From Loxodes magnus (lineage: Eukaryota; Ciliophora; Karyorelictea; Loxodida; Loxodidae), in NCBI GenBank assembly GCA_946699065.1, contig CAMPDV010000007.1:1-64000 (forward strand): DNA of 64,000 bases, read 5' to 3'. The position numbers were made by a program, and so were the translations under genes. Below the pieces are notes generated by a model. It saw only the letters and a program-made list of their open reading frames with translations, was not told the DNA's origin and did not search any database. This document shows positions 10,760 through 21,825 of this stretch, in pieces (the stretch's first letter is position 1; each line of letters begins with the position of its first letter).

Positions 10760-11420
10760 TATATTAAAAAATACCATCTGAGAAATAACATGCTTCTCCA
10801 GCAAAACTATTAATTAGCCAGGCCTTTTCTAACGGCTTCTATTTTTACTATTGGAAAATTAGAAGCTAGCAAAAGAGTTTAAGATCTTAAATAATTAACT
10901 TAATCAGCTATGCTACCAATTAGTAAATAGATTAAAAAAATAGAATTATTAGCTACAATTAAACTAGCAGATGTTTTCTTAAGAGATGGAAAGATAGATT
11001 AGTCAAATCGAAAGGAATTTAAGATAAAATTTTGACAAGAGGATCAGTTAACTGGATCAAATCAAACCTAATTAACGATCGGATCCATTATTAAGAGGAG
11101 AATAGAATCCGTCTTTTTGCTTCTCCTATTAGAAAATAGTAAAAAGAAATTGATATTGTAAAAAATATAAATATAAGACAAACAAAGGCATAGAATCAAG
11201 AGAAATTAATATTAAGAAAAAAAAAGGAATTCAAGTTATGATTTGAATTTATTGTACACCAAATGGAGATTTGCATTAGAAAAAATTATAATTTTACTTT
11301 GAAGCACTACAGAATACAAGCACACTGAAACGATTCGAGACTTGACTATTAGGATTTGACTTACAATTATTAGAAAGGCAAAAAACCGAAGTTTGTTTCA
11401 CCACTTAGAAGCGTAAGAGA
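10760..11420 (+). pseudogene. Degraded zinc-knuckle ORF, relative of 520-1190
   Basis: Nucleotide and peptide similarity to 520-1190 runs throughout: GKLEASKRVQDLKQLTQ corresponds to GQLEANIRSLDLRQITS, and CTPNGDLHQKK to APNGKLIKKK. The knuckle cysteines are no longer legible and the matching segments fall in more than one frame, so this is probably a dead copy. It lies close to the next family member on the other strand. The duplicate is at 39640-40300. Confidence 0.45.
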
Positions 11421-11424
11421 GATA

Positions 11425-12030
11425 AATTCGGTTTAAATTAACTCTAATACTAATAAATTTTTGCTTAATTACTTAGATAGTTTAATTATAGGTTATTAGT
11501 ATTAACTTAATTTAGACTGAGTTCCATTTCCCACTTGGGAATTAATACAATTTTTACACCAAATATCTAAAGATATAATGTTCATAATATTTTAAAAAAT
11601 TTTTTCTCTCTTTATTGAATTTTTTAAAATTAAATAAGATTTTATCTTTGATTTTTTGATTTTGATTATTTTTTATTTAAATTTATTTCTTAAATTCCAT
11701 TTTTTATTGTATCAGTTATAGAATTTTTTTTTATTTTTTTTTAGCTATGCAATCTTTTATTTTTTTGCATTCCTTTATTTTAGATTTCTTACTCTCACTT
11801 TCGTTTTTTATAAAATTTGTATTTTTATTTTTGTTATTATAATTTTATTTAGTAATATTGAATTTATTGATATTTAAAAAGATACAAATCTAATTTACTT
11901 TATTTTTTATTTATTAATTTTTATTATTTAACTAATTATATTTTTTATTATATTTAGGAGATTTTAATACTTTTCTATTTTAATCATTAATCATTAAAAT
12001 AACTGTTCGCCTTCTGACTTAATTGAAGTT
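11425..12030. other. Poly-T-rich spacer
   Basis: Dominated by T-runs on the plus strand, with no recognisable gene. It lies between two convergent zinc-knuckle ORFs and so may hold their 3' ends. Confidence 0.35.
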
Positions 12031-12795
12031 TTAAATGTATAGAATCTCCGTTCCTGCATGCTCGTTCCTTGCATTGTTCTTTTTCCTTGACTTGTCTCTT
12101 TTGAATTATCTGAATTGAAAAATTTTTTTACTGATTTTCCCATTTCCCGATGGGAAGAATTCAGTTGCTCGCTACTTCAGTTGCTATTAATTAACATTAC
12201 TCCAGATATTCATTCCTATTTTTTTCTATTGAGGACATTTCCACCATAAATGTCAAGTGCTGTTGCAAATATAGCATCTTTTTTTTGCTCTAGGAAATAT
12301 CTTTTCTTGTTTCTCTATTTCCACTGGAGTTCCTTTAGAATAGTTTATCATCTTAATTACAATAGATCCTAAAATTATTTTCCCATTAGTTTTCTACTAT
12401 TTTCTTTTAATTTTCATTAGAATTGGAATCAGCTTCTAACTTTATACTCTGGTCGCTTGTAGTATCAACATATCATTATTTTTCAATAGGGAATATAATT
12501 TGTTGTAGACTGTTGCTCTACATTTTTTGCAGTAATATGCTTTCAGTTAACTCTGAGAATTGATTAAATTTTGTTTCTAATTATTCTATCTTTATAATTC
12601 CTAAATATTTATTTACAATTTTTTCTTATGAATTAATCATCAGGTGTTCAATTTTTCTTTAGAGTTCTTTTATAGTTCTCAAAAGTTTAAAATTTTCTAA
12701 TTGCATGACTTGGAGTTCTTAAAGTATTTTTTAAAAATCGTAGTTTGACTAAGATGATCCTTTTGAGAAGAGATTTTTTACAAGTAATTTTCCAT
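12031..12795 (-). CDS. Zinc-knuckle coiled-coil protein (LINE ORF1-type)
   Basis: ATG at 12795 opens a single uninterrupted frame of 254 codons to TAA 12033-12031 (another TAA at 12021). The knuckle is C174-x2-C177-x4-H182-x4-C187; residue 181 is a Trp encoded by TGA. The first 130 residues are Gln/Lys/Leu-rich and helical. The tail is basic with FFPSGNGKISKK, matching the PTSSGNIYRKK motif of the ORF at 28404-29336. No partner reverse transcriptase is nearby. The open frame across 254 codons, with TAA/TAG at many Gln positions, suggests recent selection or youth. The duplicate is at 40912-41676. It could be an orphan mobile ORF or a host nucleic-acid-binding protein. Confidence 0.7.
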
Positions 12796-13089
12796 TTTTA
12801 ATATATATATATAATTTGAATTTAAAACTAGATAGACATGATTAGAATTTATGTAAGCATTAAAGGATAACAAATATCTTACTATATTATACTTTTATAA
12901 TCAACTAAGTAGTTACTCGAGATCATTCTTATCCTTTATAAGGAATTGACTTACTACTTTTAAGGACTAAACGAATCTACTGAGTAAGTAATTATAGCTA
13001 TTAATTTTAAAGAAAGATCTTCGCTAGTTGAAGATCTATTATGGTGCAAAATCCACTTGGAGTATATTTATTTACTTAATTGAAAATAA

Positions 13090-14780
13090 ATTATTCCATC
13101 CTATGACTATCAACTTCATAATGCCTTTAGGTCTTATTAATCACTTACTACTCTCTATTTTACTTTCACATAGACTTAAGTAAGATTTTTTTCTACTTTA
13201 AACCTAAAACACACAGAATCTCAAAGAGAAGACTTTTTATTAAGGAGAAAACTATCAAAAGCTCATGTTATTAATATCTGAATATTAATAAACTGACAAA
13301 GTCCTTCCTAGCAAAAATGGATATAGCTACTTATAAAATATTCTTACATATGCCAAAGATAAATTATTATCCTCTAATAATCAAATCTACATACAATCAT
13401 TAGCTTAAATAACTCAAATCAAATTATAGCTAAAATTCCTTATTAAGCCTATAATAAAGCAAATTACCTAAAAAGAAATGCATCAGCTTCAAATGCTAGC
13501 AACTGTAAATATAATTAAATATACTAGCAAACCAATAATAATAAGCTAATTAATAAATTTAAAGGCTACAATATCCTTAAAATATCTAAGCAAGTTAAAC
13601 AAAATAAAAGGATAATTAAGGAGAATCTATTGTATAGTAGCTATTTAATGAGTTATTATTAATACTAAAGAATTAAAGGTTTGAATAGTCTGCTTAATTA
13701 TTATTTAATAGATAATTAGCTTAATTAAAATATCATTACTTTAATTATAATACATCTTATGCTAATCTATTCGCTCATTTTATTAGGATTTTACCTTTAA
13801 GATAAATACAAAATTAAAATGTAGGATATTCATCCTTACATTAGTAAAACTAGATAGCTTATTCTATTAAACTTAATTCCATAGCATCAGCCTACTGAAG
13901 TAAAGAACCTTCTATAATTTTTAAGGAAACTATAAGAAAGCTTTTAAATGATATAGAGAAGCTATTGAACTCAAACTTAATCTTTCTTCTGATTTTGTGG
14001 TAAAAGATATGCTTTCAGCGAAACTAGTAATATTGAAAAAGGAATCCAGAGCTTGAATAGTGAAATTAGCCAAAATTCTGATCTTAGTAATTCTCATTGC
14101 CGTAAAGAAGCGATATGGTAAAAATTAAATAAATATGAAGAAATTGTTTAGAACTTCGAAAAAGGTTTTCAACTAAAACCTAATATAGCTATTGCTAGAA
14201 ATAATAAAGGAGATACCTTTATATATTTAGTTCTTATATTAAGCTATAAAACATTTAGATATGTATATTTAAACAGATCCTAATCTGGTTATATGCTTCG
14301 ATAGTGAAAGAGATATTTTGAAATGCAGAGCATTGATGAAGAAGAAATTAAGAGATTTAACTAAGCTAATAAGTTTAGCACTTCGTATAAAGAAGTTAAT
14401 AAAAGGAAAGTCTGGTTTAAATATGAAAAGCTAATATGAAGAAGAAATAGAGTTTTATAGCTTAGCTATAAAGCTAAGAAACCTTCTATCTAATAATAAA
14501 AAGAACTTTTTCTGAACAAATTAGATTGATGTAAGAAGATTTCGAATGCTATAATGTAGCAATCAAACTAGATTATGCTAAACAGAAGTTTCTGCAAAAA
14601 AGGTTAACTCTGCAAAATTTAGGTTAGAATAAAGAAGCACAAGATTGATTAAAAAAGACATTGAGTGATATTTATTTGATATGTAATTTAATGAAATAAT
14701 TTTAAGTTTTATTAAATGCCTAACTTTAGTAAATTTAAAATAATAAGATAAGTCTATTAATAGAAAGTAACTCATAAAAT
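13090..14780 (+). pseudogene. TPR-like repeat protein, fragmented
   Basis: Several stretches read as tetratricopeptide helices: NYQKLMLLISEYQQTDKVL near 13250, NYKKAFKWYREAIELKLN at about 13920-13975, KYEEIVQNFEKGFQLKPN near 14130. They are followed by a Lys-rich helical segment over 14260-14780. TPR proteins are scaffolds for protein-protein contact; the partner is unknown. The pieces fall in at least two frames, so this is a decayed gene or one with introns I cannot place. In the duplicate (41970-43660) a TAA Gln codon in the last segment is AAA (Lys). Start and end are approximate. Confidence 0.5.
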
Positions 14781-14986
14781 ATTAATGCTAGTATCTTATG
14801 AGGATATGCATTTATTAGTAATTGTCTGTTTAAATTAAAATCATTAATTTAATTTCTATAAAAATTTTGTAAATTAGAATCAAAGGAATGTTAGCATTGG
14901 ATTATTATAAGCATTTTAATTATTTAATAGTGAGAAAAATAAAATAGCTTTGCAGTTATATAAATAATATTAATATTTATTAGGCT

Positions 14987-15249
14987 ACAAAAGTTAATCC
15001 ATTTATGTTTATATAAAAAAATCTTACTAAAGTATCTATTCTAACAGCTCCACTTACATCTAATGATTATATTTTTATATTTTTATATTCCACTTTTTCT
15101 CAATTAAACCCTTTTATTGGCTTTACTTCACCTAATTTCAACTTATGTAAAATTGTAGTTTTACCAGTTGCATCTAAGTCTATCCTTAAAATTTACTATT
15201 CTGTCTTTCCAAATAATCTTTTCCATAATTTACCAAAAGGATATCCCAT
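14987..15249 (-). pseudogene. ARF GTPase, N-terminal half, cut at the duplication breakpoint
   Basis: ATG at 15249 opens MGYPFGKLWKRLFGKTEQQ, close to the intact ARF at 19542. It has a myristoylation-type Gly2, a P-loop DLDATGKTT (first Gly replaced by Asp), and a switch II that reads LDVSGAVRI where ARFs have WDVGGQDKI, so both a Gly and the catalytic Gln are changed. The gene stops at NGLTFVA, exactly where the duplicated segment begins (14986/14987), and lacks the NKQD box. It was probably severed by the rearrangement. It is not expected to work. Confidence 0.8.
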
Positions 15250-15254
15250 TTTTA

Positions 15255-15620
15255 CAATGATTTAGACATTTTGTATATATAAATCTTCGTATTACTTTTT
15301 GGGCTTTAATTGATTATTTTACTAGACCATCTACTTAGATATTTATTTTATTATCATACCATCAGTAAAATTAGTAATATCTGACATCATTCTCAGTAAT
15401 TTTCTATTTAAATAAATGAAGTTAATATTTGTTGCATAACCTAAATAAGTTTATTTAAATCTTTATTTTTCTGATTTTAATTTAATATAAACTGCCTTTG
15501 AAATTTATAATTAAATAGAAAATATCTATTCCTCTTTAAATAGATTGAGAAACATTTTGCTTAAAATATATAAGATAAAAATAAGAAAATTAAAGTGATA
15601 TCATCATTATTAAATATATA
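15255..15620. other. Spacer between ARF remnant and SINE-like element
   Basis: No protein-like frame was recognised. It would contain any promoter of the truncated ARF, reading left from 15249. Confidence 0.35.
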
Positions 15621-15621
15621 T

Positions 15622-16050
15622 ATAAAATGGATGTTGGCCGCGTCAGAAAACAAGTAGGTAATCTGGTACAGTGTATACTGCATCGCGAGTAATCTTGCTC
15701 TAGATGCCACCAATGGAAGGGTGGATAAGCTCCGTTGAGACATACCTAACTTACTCCGAGGGTTCTCTCTAGCGGTATGAAATTTTTGACTGACGGGCCT
15801 TCTTATTACCGACTTAATAACTAATTCTTATTTGGACCTTATTCAAGAAGACTGAAACATTTGACTCAAGATTTAAGAATAATTTTTAATAAGAAGACTC
15901 CCCATTTGGAAAAGCTGACATGACTCATTGGATTTCTAGAATTTTAACAAGAAACATGAGAGCATTTTTCTTAATGTTAAATATTAATATTGAAAGAGCT
16001 GCGTGCCAATGAGGTGCTACGCGCTGTAGAATCATTTTTATTTATTTAAA
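15622..16050 (+). mobile_element. SINE-like element, family A (copy A2)
   Basis: It shares the head TATATATAAAATGGATG, the middle blocks and the GCGGTATGA segment with copy A1, and ends with a well-kept tail (GAGCTGCGTGCCAATGAG...GCGCTGTAGAATC) followed by TTTATTTATTTA. The tail is clearly the same as that of family B. Divergence from A1 is substantial, so the family is not young. No coding frame. Confidence 0.72.
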
Positions 16051-16244
16051 ATTAAAATAATTTGAAAATATACTAATAGTTTTCCCATTTAATTTAAGGT
16101 AAAAAAATAATCTTTTTAATTGATGAATTCAGAAAATTTTAAATATTTTTAGATGAATTTTATAATTATTTAATTTAGTGAAATGTTTAGATATACAAAT
16201 TAAATAATATTGATAGTCAATTATTAAGAAAACTATTTTATTTA

Positions 16245-16520
16245 AACAAACAATGGCAGGAGTAAGATTTAGATTTGTCTTAATATATCACTATACTTTG
16301 GGAGATTGCTAGTTGGATTCGAGATCTTGAAGAGAAAGTATCTGAGTGCCTATCTAGCCTTGGTAAAGTTTAAATCTATTGATATGGAGTATGTGGTCCC
16401 TGATTGTAGAAAATAATCAGCAGAATGTCCTAGTTATGTACACTTAAGAATAAATAGAAGGTAAAGTTATGCTGCTTAAGTTTTAATAAATTGATTGAAA
16501 AGATGAATTAAAGTCAGAAT
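16245..16520 (+). CDS. Unidentified coding-like fragment
   Basis: One frame reads with natural composition (for example LYFGRLLVGFEILKRKYL and MEYVVPDCRKQ) for about 80 codons. It shows no motif I can place and no clear start or stop. It could be a fragment of a host gene or an element. It is the only coding-like signal between the SINE at 15.6 kb and 17.1 kb. Confidence 0.2.
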
Positions 16521-17164
16521 ACAGTATTAGCTTAAATTATATTTAAACTGAATACGTAATTTTTTTACATGTTAATTGTCGGAATTGTTTACTTCATTTA
16601 ATGACAAAAACTTTTTTAAATATTATGACGAGTTCTTCATTATTCTTTCAATCTTATATCTTGCTCATTTTTTAAATTTTCTTCTACGCCTTTCTAATTA
16701 TAATAAATTTCTCTTAATACAAATATTTGGATAAATAATTTGTATAATTCAAAATACTACAGTTAGTTAATGGAAATAAGCTAATATAATCTTTGTAATA
16801 CAATTTGACATCTTAAGTCATATTTCAAAATTATACAAATGTAATAGTCTAATAATAGATTATTATATTAGATATATGTTCAATGCTTCAGACTCCTTAC
16901 TTAAGAAAAAAAGAGTTATTAATAGATTATAACGATCTTGGAAATTATAAGATTGAATTGTAATTTATTATACTGATAATTTCTCATTAATAATAAAAAG
17001 AACAATTTTACTAAACAATTTGAGAATATATAAATATTACCAAGTTTTTTAATATTTAGATTAGCTAATTTCTTTTTTTTATTATTCTAAGTAGCAGTGT
17101 AATAATCTTATAAGTCAACTTAAATACTTAGCTCTAAAGGTATAAAATTTAAGCTGAACTTTAC

Positions 17165-17470
17165 AGAAGTCATTAAATACTATATGTAAGGTCCTCACAA
17201 GAAGTTATATTTGAAGATTAGTCTTCTCTGTAAAAATATTGGTAATGCCAAACCACCCTCGGCACTGCAATCCAAAGTAGACATTTTCGAAAAGTTAGAT
17301 TCCAATCATTCTTATCAAATCCTCATCTTACTGGAATAATTAACCAGGCACATTACCTCATAAAACAATCCAAAAACGTAATAAGTCAAAATAATAACTT
17401 GAATTTCGACTTCTTAAATAATTCCTCTTCAATGTGATATTAAATTATTTAGCTTCACATCCTAATTTTT
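17165..17470 (+). CDS. Unidentified coding-like fragment upstream of LINE-2
   Basis: A frame of about 100 codons reads naturally, with KYYMQGPHKKLYLKIS and SKVDIFEKLDSNHSY. Base composition is less AT-rich than its flanks. It lies on the same strand about 300 bp before reverse transcriptase sequence, so it may be an upstream part of that LINE, but no endonuclease motif is visible. Confidence 0.25.
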
Positions 17471-17774
17471 AATTTAAAAGTTTTTGCTTTACATTAATAT
17501 TTAAAGATAAAGTAAATAAATAAAGAATAAATAAATTAATTTAATTATAAAGGCTAATGTGACTTAGTTTATAGCTAGTTTTATATTTTAACTGAATAAT
17601 CAAAGTTTAGTTTACTTAGTTAAATATAAGTTTTAGTAATAATTAATTTTAATTCTAGAATGAAATTTAAATTTTATGCTTTTAAATACTTTTAAACTAT
17701 TTTATTTATTATGGAAGTTAAATTCATCTTTTCTTATAGATAAAAAATTTTCAAAATAGCTTTGAAAAAAATCA

Positions 17775-18420
17775 CTTGAGTTATGCAGGGAAACTCTCAG
17801 GGACCAGTATTAGGTCTATTGGGATATGATAACTTAATTCATCTTTTAGAAAATAAAAGTAGCCAAAAAAATTAGGGTATTAACTTATATAAAAGCTTCT
17901 CTTGAAGAGGATGGAGTGATGATCTAATTTTATTTTCAGAATCGGAATATAATATGTAATAATAAATAAACGAACTTAAAATGGTTTTTTGACTAAACAT
18001 ACTTATTATTAAATATTACTAAATTTGAAACTATTTAGCTTATTATAAGAATAAAGAGCTATAACTCAATTTGAAGATTAGAATTTAATCAAGCATATAA
18101 AAAGTAAGTCACATTTATAGGAGTATTTCTACTCAAAAAAAATTGAATGGCATTGTAGTGAATAAACCTCAAAATATCTAGTGATAATAAAAAACTGTTT
18201 ATTAATTGCTTATATATAGCAATGTGACACCATCCTAAAGAGTAAGAAGTGGATTGAGCTAAAGAGAAAGATTAGGAAGAAAGCTATCAACTATTTCGAA
18301 AGTACAAAAGAAGTTTTTTATAAACATCAAAACAATTAGAATTGATTAAAACCGTAATGATCCTATTAAAGGAGGAATCACATTAATCTATTTAGATTAT
18401 TATTATTATTATTCTGATTT
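17775..18420 (+). mobile_element. LINE fragment 2, reverse transcriptase palm
   Basis: It reads QGNSQGPVLGLLGYDNLI, then GWSDDLILFSESEYNMQQQ, the catalytic DD motif of a non-LTR reverse transcriptase aligned with GWADDLILFSKSKKNMQKL of LINE-1 at 21.8-24.5 kb. A worn equivalent of the YLGVIL block follows. TGA encodes the Trp before the DD motif. Only the central domain remains and it is diverged from LINE-1, so it is an old truncated copy. Confidence 0.75.
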
Positions 18421-18494
18421 AAACTAAAAAATCATTCTTACATTTCTATTTTAAGGTTAGCTTCTTTTAATTTTTTTAATTAAATTATTTTAGT

Positions 18495-18740
18495 ATTAAT
18501 ATGTTTCCAACGAATTTAGTGAACTCTATTCGAAATCTGAATTTATTTACGCAAATGGAAGTGGTAATTTAACGATTGATCTGTACTTTATAGGAGAAAT
18601 AAAAAATATTGATGTAGGGTAAATTAAAAAATCATGCTTAAAAATCAAGGTTTGACAAGAAGCTCAAATAAAAGGTATTTTCATCGATGAAAAGACTAAA
18701 AAATAAAGAATTAGGAAAAAACAAGTAATAGTATATAAAA
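18495..18740 (+). CDS. Unidentified coding-like fragment
   Basis: About 80 codons read naturally in one frame: YSKSEFIYANGSGNLTIDLY and IKVWQEAQIKGIFIDEKTKK. There is no recognised family and no clear ends. It lies downstream of LINE-2 on the same strand, so element origin is possible. Confidence 0.22.
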
Positions 18741-18744
18741 AAGT

Positions 18745-19540
18745 TATATATCTATTAATTAACTTTTACATAGTAATTAAATATTCCTTTTTTATTTATT
18801 AATTAAGATTTATAGAGATTTTAAAGCTGAGCATGTGTTCTATGCTATTTTATCTATTTGTTTCTTTCTCATCTAATCTGAAATAATTCATAATTTCTAT
18901 TTATCTACTACAGAAATTAACAAGCAATGAATTAAAATTGTAGGACAAAATACAACTTTTTAATTAGAGCCTAAAGGAGAACAAAAAGAAAGTATAAGAA
19001 GCAACGGAGAATTGAAAGAAAATGAAAGGAGCAATACTTGAATTTTATGAAATAAAAAAAAAAACCTATTTATATTATTAACTTCCTTTAATTGGCTTTT
19101 TAATTAAAGTGATTTCTTCTTCTATTTATCACTTTGTTTTCTATAAAAATAATGCTAATACTTTAAAATTATTCTAATAATAATTTCTTGAATTTTCAAA
19201 CTTTATTTGAAAACTTTTTACCAAATTAATTAAGCTTTTAACGATAATTCAGTTTTTTCTGCTAAATTTTAAAATGTAAATGAATTTAACAATTCTTGAA
19301 ACTAATTTATGCTTAGGCTTCAATTTTATCTTTAAGTTAATTCACTTTTTCCATATTTTTCATTTCGTTTTTAATTAAAATTTAATAAAAATATTTATTA
19401 AGAATGACGTCAGATAGTGTCACTTTACCTAACATAAATTATAAAAATAAGTCGTAAATAAAAGGGTTTAGATAATATTAAAATAGAGAATCCTAAAGAT
19501 GATAAAAAGATTAATATATAAAATTAGTTGATTTATTAAA
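18745..19540. other. AT-rich stretch upstream of the ARF gene
   Basis: Nothing recognisable apart from a short Lys/Glu-rich coding-like patch near 18950-19050. The ARF promoter should lie in the right part. A CGTCAG/CACTTTACC patch near 19407 is GC-richer but is not assigned. Confidence 0.3.
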
Positions 19541-19541
19541 A

Positions 19542-20102
<561 letters not shown>

Positions 20103-20104
20103 GT

Positions 20105-20545
20105 GATTTTACTATTTTAAAGTTTTAATTTAAAAAGACAAAATATAACTAATTTTAATAGCAATTTAAATTAATTTTTATTTTCTTCACTATTTTTTCC
20201 TTTTATCCTTTGTCTTCTGTTGAATCTTAATTTTTAGTTCTTTGAATAAATTAAAAATTATATTTTTTTGATCCTATTTTTACATTTATTATCCTATTAA
20301 TTATTTAAATATAAATAATTTATTTTTACTTTTTATAAATTAAATTAGTTTATGACTTTTATATAGTATTATAATTAAGCACTAAAATTTCCTATACATT
20401 TATTTTAGATTAGTAAGTTTTTTGATATATATGAAAAACCCTCGAAACATTTTTTTTAATTTCTCATTTTTCGAATATTTTTTTAGTTATATCTTGTTGA
20501 TTTTAACATTTTTGAATTTAAAATTTTATTCTAAAATTTGATATT
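20105..20545. other. T-rich spacer after ARF
   Basis: Long T/A runs with no gene recognised. It contains several in-frame TAA codons just after the ARF end. Confidence 0.35.
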
Positions 20546-20548
20546 TTA

Positions 20549-20910
20549 TTATGTTTTATAGTTTTCTAAACTTTTATACTTTAACATTTGATGGTTTTTT
20601 AATTGTCTGAAATAATTGAAAAGATGGTGGAAGTTGAGATTGACCATCTGGACTAAACTTTCTGGTTTTATGGTTTTGAGCAAGTTTCTTTTTTGTCGCT
20701 GAGAAAGTCCCTGGTCAGAGTCATTTTTTGAAGGAAACGCTGTCTTCAAGATTATCCGCTCTTGGTAGGGGCTTGAATCCTGACTGTTCATAGTGATGAA
20801 ACTCCTTAGCAGCTGTTTCTGGAACACAACAGGATAACTCGAGTATTTCTAGCAAAAAGAACGACAAGTCATATAACTGAAAAGGAATTTCCGGTTCTCA
20901 AATTCTTTAA
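20549..20910 (-). CDS. Unidentified Ser/Gln/Lys-rich coding-like segment
   Basis: A minus-strand frame of about 120 codons is open even in the standard code for most of its length and is clearly GC-richer than its flanks. It contains YMTCRSFCQKYSS, then a basic stretch GLSQRQKRNLLKTIK. This resembles the basic tails of the zinc-knuckle proteins, but the CX2CX4HX4C spacing is absent. Function unknown. Confidence 0.35.
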
Positions 20911-21825
20911 GTTGAATTAGTTAATTATTAATTGTCTGAATTGCTTGCTAATAAAATGTTTTTACTTTATAAAAGATCATTTATCTTACTTCTCTTTTCT
21001 GTAGAATTGAAAATATTTCTCTTTACAATTTTATCTAGATTGGATAGCTTTAATCTGAAAGAATGCTTTAATTTTAATTAAGCATTTTAATACCTAGAAA
21101 ATCTAGGTCTCGTTTTTTTCTCATTCTCAGACGCAACTCGATTTAAAAATCACAAATAAACTTTATAGAATGCAAGTTGAGAATTAAAAAAAACAATATC
21201 AATTACGAAGACTAAAATTTTTTTTCAAAACAGAAAAAAGTTAAAAATCTAAGTATTCAATCTGATAAGCAATACTTCTTTTACTAGTAATGATGAAAAG
21301 TTAAATTTATAGCTTCTAAATTCACATTATACTATTTCTTTTCTCAACGTAGAAATTATAAAATTTTTTAGTTACTTACTTTATGTTAAAACTCTGTATG
21401 AATAATTAAGAGAAGCTTTATTTCTTAGTTTCTTAATCTATTAAACTATATTTAACTATAAAATTCAAAAATTTTATTCAATCTATTAAAATCTCTTCTT
21501 AAGTGCTAATAAATGACCTTTTTTAAACCATACTCAATTTCTTTATGACATATTAGATTTTAGATACCTAATACCTTTGAAATATTATTATTTTTGTTTT
21601 TTTTAAATCACTTAAAGTAATTTTTCCTATGATTTTCACTAACATCAAGCGATCTAAGGGTTTAAAAAGATAATATTTTGCTAAAAAGCTATTTATTTAC
21701 TTTTTATACTCAATAGCTTTATTTAAGAATAACTAGTATAGCTTATTTATCTACTATTTTATCTTATATAAGTAGAAATTTATTTATTCAATTCAAGAAG
21801 AGATATAAAAGAATCAAAATTAAAA

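Larger units (their letters stand above)
1..14986. repeat. Long direct duplication, copy 1
   Basis: This stretch recurs at 29323-43867 in the same orientation with only scattered substitutions and small indels, about 99% identity by eye. The left end is cut by the window edge, so the true unit may be longer: positions 1-14 already match the start of an ORF that lies left of copy 2. Similarity stops sharply at 14986, after which copy 1 runs straight into a truncated ARF gene. The largest difference is a 425-bp segment (8014-8438) present only here. The low divergence suggests a recent event or sequence homogenisation. Confidence 0.95.

Noticed and set aside
16245-16520. Sugar-transporter motif GRLLVGF
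   Set aside because: It is only a seven-residue match. The flanking residues do not continue the transporter pattern.
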